From assembly GCA_020446945.1 (NCBI GenBank), contig JAGRDS010000001.1, positions 37,138-101,137 on the forward strand: a stretch of DNA of 64,000 nt. The letters are read 5' to 3'. The stretch's first letter is position 1. Each line of letters begins with the position of its first letter. Position numbers and translations under genes: made by a program. Below are positions 60,903 to 64,000 of this stretch, in pieces. The notes beneath the pieces were generated by a model. That model was not told the origin of the DNA and searched no databases. It saw only the letters and a program-made list of their open reading frames with translations. Source of the stretch: Parvularculaceae bacterium (lineage in GTDB: Bacteria > Pseudomonadota > Alphaproteobacteria > Caulobacterales > Parvularculaceae).

Positions 60903-62324
60903 ATGATGAAATCGATGAAGCACAAGAAAGCCGCAGGAGAGCGCAGCCTATTGCGCAATGCGACATCGGCGGGCGCGCTTGCAGCCGCGGCGCTGGGCGG
61001 CGCTCTTGTAACTGCGGCGATCTTGACCGCCGGTTTTGCACGATCGACCATTTCAGCGGACACGTTTCGACAACTCGATCTTTTCGGCGAAGTCTTCGAG
61101 CAGGTTCATCAAAATTACGTCGAGACGCCCGAGGATTCGAAACTCATCAAGGGCGCCATCGACGGAATGCTCGGCGGTCTCGATCCGCATTCAAGCTACA
61201 TGGACGCGGAAGATTTCAACCGCATGCAGGAGCAGACGCGCGGCAGTTTTGCAGGCCTTGGCATTCAGGTCGTGATGGACAATGAGGGGGCGGACAAGGG
61301 CTATGTGAAAGTCGTAGCGCCGATTGACGATACGCCGGCGCAAAAAGCCGGCATTTTGACAAACGACCTGATCACCGAGATTGACGGCGAGAAGGTTATG
61401 GGCATGTCGATCGACGAGGCGATCGACAAACTCAAGGGCGCCAAGGGAACCCCGGTAGAAATAACCGTATTGCGCGACCGTGAAAAACCGAGCTTCAAGG
61501 TGAAGCTCGTACGCGATATCATTCGCGTGCCAGCGGTGACGCAGCGCGCCGAAGGCCAGTTCGGCTATATCCGCATCACCAATTTCAGCGAACAGACCCA
61601 AAGCGGCGTCCACAAGGCGATCAAAGCGCTCGACAAGGACATCGCCGGCGGGCCGAAGGGCTATGTTATCGATTTAAGGTCCAACCCGGGCGGCCTTCTC
61701 GATCAGGCGGTCGCGGTCTCAGACGCTTTCCTGGAGGGCGGCGAGATCGTATCGACGCGCGGGCGCAATCCTAAGGACACGCTGCGCGAAATGGGCACGC
61801 CGGGCGATCTGGCGAAAGGCAAACCCATTATCGTGCTGATTAACGGCGGGTCGGCTTCCGCGTCGGAAATCGTCGCCGGCGCCCTTCAGGATCGCAACCG
61901 AGCTCTACTTCTTGGAACGCGCTCTTTCGGCAAGGGCAGCGTACAGACTGTCATTCCGCTGCAGAACGGCCTTCAAGGCGCGCTTCGCCTGACCACTGCG
62001 CGCTATTACACCCCGTCCGGCCGCTCAATCCAGGCGCACGGCATCGACCCTGACATCGCAATGCCGGTTATCTATCCCGGCCAGGATGAGCTGACCGAAC
62101 GCCCGAGCGAGGCGAGCCTGCCAGGCGCCCTGGATGTGGAAGAGGGGAACGACGAGACGGAACCGGCCGCCGCCGCGGTTGAGCCGGTCAAATGCGGCTA
62201 CAAGGAAGATGGAAAGACGGTCCGGGACTGCCAGTTGGAACGGGCGATCGAAATCCTCGCGGATACGACCGCCTATCGATCCGCGCTGGCGGACGCATCT
62301 GCGAGCCGGGCGGACCGGCGCTGA
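60903..62324 (+). CDS. ctpA: carboxy-terminal processing peptidase (S41)
   Basis: Periplasmic serine protease of 473 residues. An N-terminal membrane anchor (about 20-45) precedes a PDZ domain (about 105-185, GLGIQVVMDNEGADKGYVKV) and the S41 core with the catalytic Ser in GGSASASEIVAGAL and Lys in SFGKGSVQ, the classic Ser-Lys dyad. A Glu/Ala-rich tail and a Cys-containing C-terminus (KCGYKEDGKTVRDC) follow. It processes envelope proteins and hydrolases. The gene lies 60 bp after envC-like; a terminator follows. Confidence 0.95.
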   Translation: MMKSMKHKKAAGERSLLRNATSAGALAAAALGGALVTAAILTAGFARSTISADTFRQLDLFGEVFEQVHQNYVETPEDSKLIKGAIDGMLGGLDPHSSYMDAEDFNRMQEQTRGSFAGLGIQVVMDNEGADKGYVKVVAPIDDTPAQKAGILTNDLITEIDGEKVMGMSIDEAIDKLKGAKGTPVEITVLRDREKPSFKVKLVRDIIRVPAVTQRAEGQFGYIRITNFSEQTQSGVHKAIKALDKDIAGGPKGYVIDLRSNPGGLLDQAVAVSDAFLEGGEIVSTRGRNPKDTLREMGTPGDLAKGKPIIVLINGGSASASEIVAGALQDRNRALLLGTRSFGKGSVQTVIPLQNGLQGALRLTTARYYTPSGRSIQAHGIDPDIAMPVIYPGQDELTERPSEASLPGALDVEEGNDETEPAAAAVEPVKCGYKEDGKTVRDCQLERAIEILADTTAYRSALADASASRADRR

Positions 62325-62344
62325 ACCAAATCGCCGTTCGAGGC

Positions 62345-62377
62345 CGAACGCCCCCTGAACCCGGGGGCGTTCGCTTT
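62345..62377 (+). terminator. intrinsic terminator after ctpA
   Basis: An 11-bp perfect stem (CGAACGCCCCC / GGGGGCGTTCG) with a 7-nt loop, followed by CTTTTC, 21 bp past the stop codon. Confidence 0.85.
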
Positions 62378-62483
62378 TCTGCGCATTTTCCTGTCTGCAT
62401 TTTCCATCCGTTAACCCTGATCTTTCTAGGGTGTGGCGCCAATTCCGACCGCCACGGGCGGTATTTTCGCTTTTAAGGAGCCC

Positions 62484-63701
62484 ATGCGCTCGCGCCGTTT
62501 CAAATTACCGGTTCTGAGCCGGCTGGCCTGGGCCTGGGCCGTATTCGCCGTTCTCGGCGCGATAGCGGCTGTCTACGCCGCTTACGACCACCCGCGAGCA
62601 CGCGCAGCCGTTGCGATGGCGGTCGAGGGGGTTGAGCGCCTTGCGCCGCCCGCCGAACGCGCCGCGCCGGAAAAATCGGAAAACGAACCCGAAAACGCAG
62701 CATCGCTGACGGTTGCGACGGGAATATCTCTGGCGGCGGAGCGTCTTGAGCAACCACCCTCGGAAGAAGCCGAGGACGCGCTCGCCGACGCGGTCGATCC
62801 CTACCGCATCGCAGAAGATCCCGCCGCAGAAGTTGTCATCACGGTCGACGGCGCGCCGGCGCGCGCCATTGGTGCGGCGCGCGAAAAGCGCGTCATCGAC
62901 ACATGGACGCCCGTGAAAGCGCCGGATGAAAAACTGCTTCAAAGAACCGCCTACGGGCGCATCCCAAAAATCGGCGCTGACGGGCGGCGGGCATCCGTGG
63001 CGTACGCTCAGGAATTCAAGCCGGGCGAACGGCCGAACATTGCGTTGATCGTCGGCGGGCTCGGGATCAATCGCGCGCTCACCGAACGCGCGATCGACGA
63101 GTTGCCGCCCTATGTAACATTCGCTTTTGCGCCCTATGCGAAAGACCTTCCCTTCTGGACCAAACGCGCGCGCGACGCCGGCCACGAAATCCTTGTCGAA
63201 CTGCCGCTTGAATCGCGCACAGGCGATGAAGCCGCGCTCGGCCCGGCGGCGATACTTACGACCAGAACAGCGGCGGAAAACAGGCAGCGGCTTGACTGGA
63301 TCCTTTCGCGTTTCGAAGGATATTTCGGCGTAACGAATTATCTCGGCTCTAAATATTCGAGTAATCACGCCGCCATGTCGTGGCTGTTTTCGCAGATCGA
63401 CGCGGCGGGCCTCGCGTTTATCGACGATACGGGCGCACTTGAAAGATTCGGCGAAAGCAAGGATTCAGCGACCGTCAACCGCCTTATCGAACCGGCATAC
63501 GGCGCCGATCAAAGCGAGGTCAAAAGCGAACTTCAATCACTTGAAAAACTCGCCGACCGAAACGGCGACGCGATCGGCAAGACTTATATCAATGATCGCT
63601 CTTTCGCTGAGATCAAATCCTGGGCCGTTTCGCTTGACGAACGCGGTTACGCACTCGCCCCCGCATCGGCAGTGCTGGTATTGCGCAAGAATGATCGCTA
63701 A
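62484..63701 (+). CDS. divergent polysaccharide deacetylase family protein
   Basis: A 405-residue protein with an N-terminal transmembrane helix (about 12-36), a charged Pro/Glu-rich linker (about 50-160) and a C-terminal divergent deacetylase (DUF610/YibQ-like) domain (about 180-400) with NIALIVGGLGINRALTERAI, HEILVELPLES and NYLGSKYSSNHAAMSWLFSQ. ATG 62484 has AAGGAG right before it; the frame extends to 62433. Catalytic activity of this divergent group is doubtful. In gammaproteobacteria it is often next to envC and ctpA, as here. Confidence 0.9.
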   Translation: MRSRRFKLPVLSRLAWAWAVFAVLGAIAAVYAAYDHPRARAAVAMAVEGVERLAPPAERAAPEKSENEPENAASLTVATGISLAAERLEQPPSEEAEDALADAVDPYRIAEDPAAEVVITVDGAPARAIGAAREKRVIDTWTPVKAPDEKLLQRTAYGRIPKIGADGRRASVAYAQEFKPGERPNIALIVGGLGINRALTERAIDELPPYVTFAFAPYAKDLPFWTKRARDAGHEILVELPLESRTGDEAALGPAAILTTRTAAENRQRLDWILSRFEGYFGVTNYLGSKYSSNHAAMSWLFSQIDAAGLAFIDDTGALERFGESKDSATVNRLIEPAYGADQSEVKSELQSLEKLADRNGDAIGKTYINDRSFAEIKSWAVSLDERGYALAPASAVLVLRKNDR

Positions 63702-63734
63702 ACGTCGCGATCTGCGTTGCGACTGCGAGAGTTC

Positions 63735-64000
63735 ATGACAATTGAAAAAATTCTATCTCAATACCGGCCGAATGTCGGCGTCGTCCTGTTCAATCCGGGC
63801 GGTTCGGTTCTGTTCGGTCGCCGCATCGGAGATTTCGTCGACCTCGGCGAAGACAAGGATGCATTTCGCTGGCAGTTCCCGCAAGGCGGCGTCGATCAGG
63901 ATGAGAATATCGCGGAAGCGGCTTTTCGGGAGTTGCAGGAAGAAACCGGCGTTTCGAGCGCGCGGCTGCTGGCGTTGACGCCCGGTTGGCTCGCCTATGA
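63735..64000 (+). CDS. rppH: RNA pyrophosphohydrolase (partial, C-terminus off the right edge)
   Basis: Removes pyrophosphate from the 5' end of RNA, starting decay. The first 88 codons are present (MTIEKILSQYRPNVGVVLFN). The Nudix box is complete: GGVDQDENIAEAAFRELQEE followed by TGV fits G-x5-E-x7-REUxEExGU. FRWQFPQGG is the family's substrate loop. Frame remains open at the right edge; about half the protein is missing. Confidence 0.93.
   Translation, partial: MTIEKILSQYRPNVGVVLFNPGGSVLFGRRIGDFVDLGEDKDAFRWQFPQGGVDQDENIAEAAFRELQEETGVSSARLLALTPGWLAY

Noticed and set aside
1-64000. Mobile elements, CRISPR arrays, tRNA or rRNA genes
   Set aside because: No integrase, transposase, direct-repeat array, cloverleaf or rRNA sequence was recognised by reading the gaps. 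Weak cases could still be missed without a search tool.

Overview
This window is a 64 kb stretch of chromosome from an alphaproteobacterium. The evidence is a Caulobacter-type cpa/tad pilus locus, CtrA-type boxes (TTAA-N7-TTAA), a class I lysyl-tRNA synthetase, the cysG/DUF2849/cysI/DUF934/cysH arrangement, and the obgE-nadD-rsfS-rlmH-envC-ctpA-rppH gene order. Base composition is moderately GC-rich (about 60% by eye) and even throughout. The dimorphic/stalked-type orders (Caulobacterales or Parvularculales-like) fit best, but this is inference. No rRNA, tRNA, prophage, insertion sequence or CRISPR array was recognised.

Layout. 1-8.2 kb: a Flp/Tad pilus operon on the minus strand (pilin, cpaA, cpaB, cpaC, cpaD, cpaE, cpaF; cpaF runs off the left edge), a Crp/Fnr-type regulator, and a stand-alone secretin-N-domain protein. 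Exact or near CtrA sites lie in the gaps. 8.3-12.2 kb: four translationally coupled genes, pabB-pabA-pabC plus a short adenylate-forming (ANL) enzyme. 12.3-15.7 kb: an AI-2E family exporter, then oxyR divergent from ahpC-ahpD with an OxyR-like operator between them. 15.7-22.8 kb: a TonB-dependent receptor and a small secreted protein, flanked by a TPR-sulfotransferase and a TPR-2OG-Fe(II) oxygenase, both convergent with the genes beside them. This is my preferred candidate for a little-described system. 22.9-30.1 kb: an alpha/beta hydrolase, the sulfate-assimilation operon cysG-DUF2849-GST-cysI-DUF934-cysH, and a divergent GcvA-like LysR gene. 30.2-45.5 kb: housekeeping and transport genes (NifU-like scaffold, M20 peptidase, membrane AraC regulator with DUF2306, DUF389, cysS, DUF2270, MATE, pyrD, DUF952, SLC13, TerB-like, lysK, cytochrome b561). 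45.6-54.7 kb: hpt, a zinc-ribbon protein, ftsE-ftsX, YdcF, plsC, DUF2125, MarR, an M17 aminopeptidase and a TadD-like lipoprotein. 54.9-64 kb: an old-yellow-enzyme flavoprotein, a second sulfotransferase, then the co-directional obgE-to-rppH block, with rppH cut by the right edge.

How the genes work together. The cpa genes build a Flp pilus whose expression is probably tied to the cell cycle through CtrA. The cys operon makes sulfite and sulfide and uses the same activated sulfate (APS/PAPS) that the two sulfotransferases need. OxyR, AhpC and AhpD form a peroxide-defence unit in which AhpD, rather than AhpF, would reduce AhpC. FtsEX and the EnvC-like factor belong to the same septal peptidoglycan-splitting pathway but are encoded 11 kb apart.
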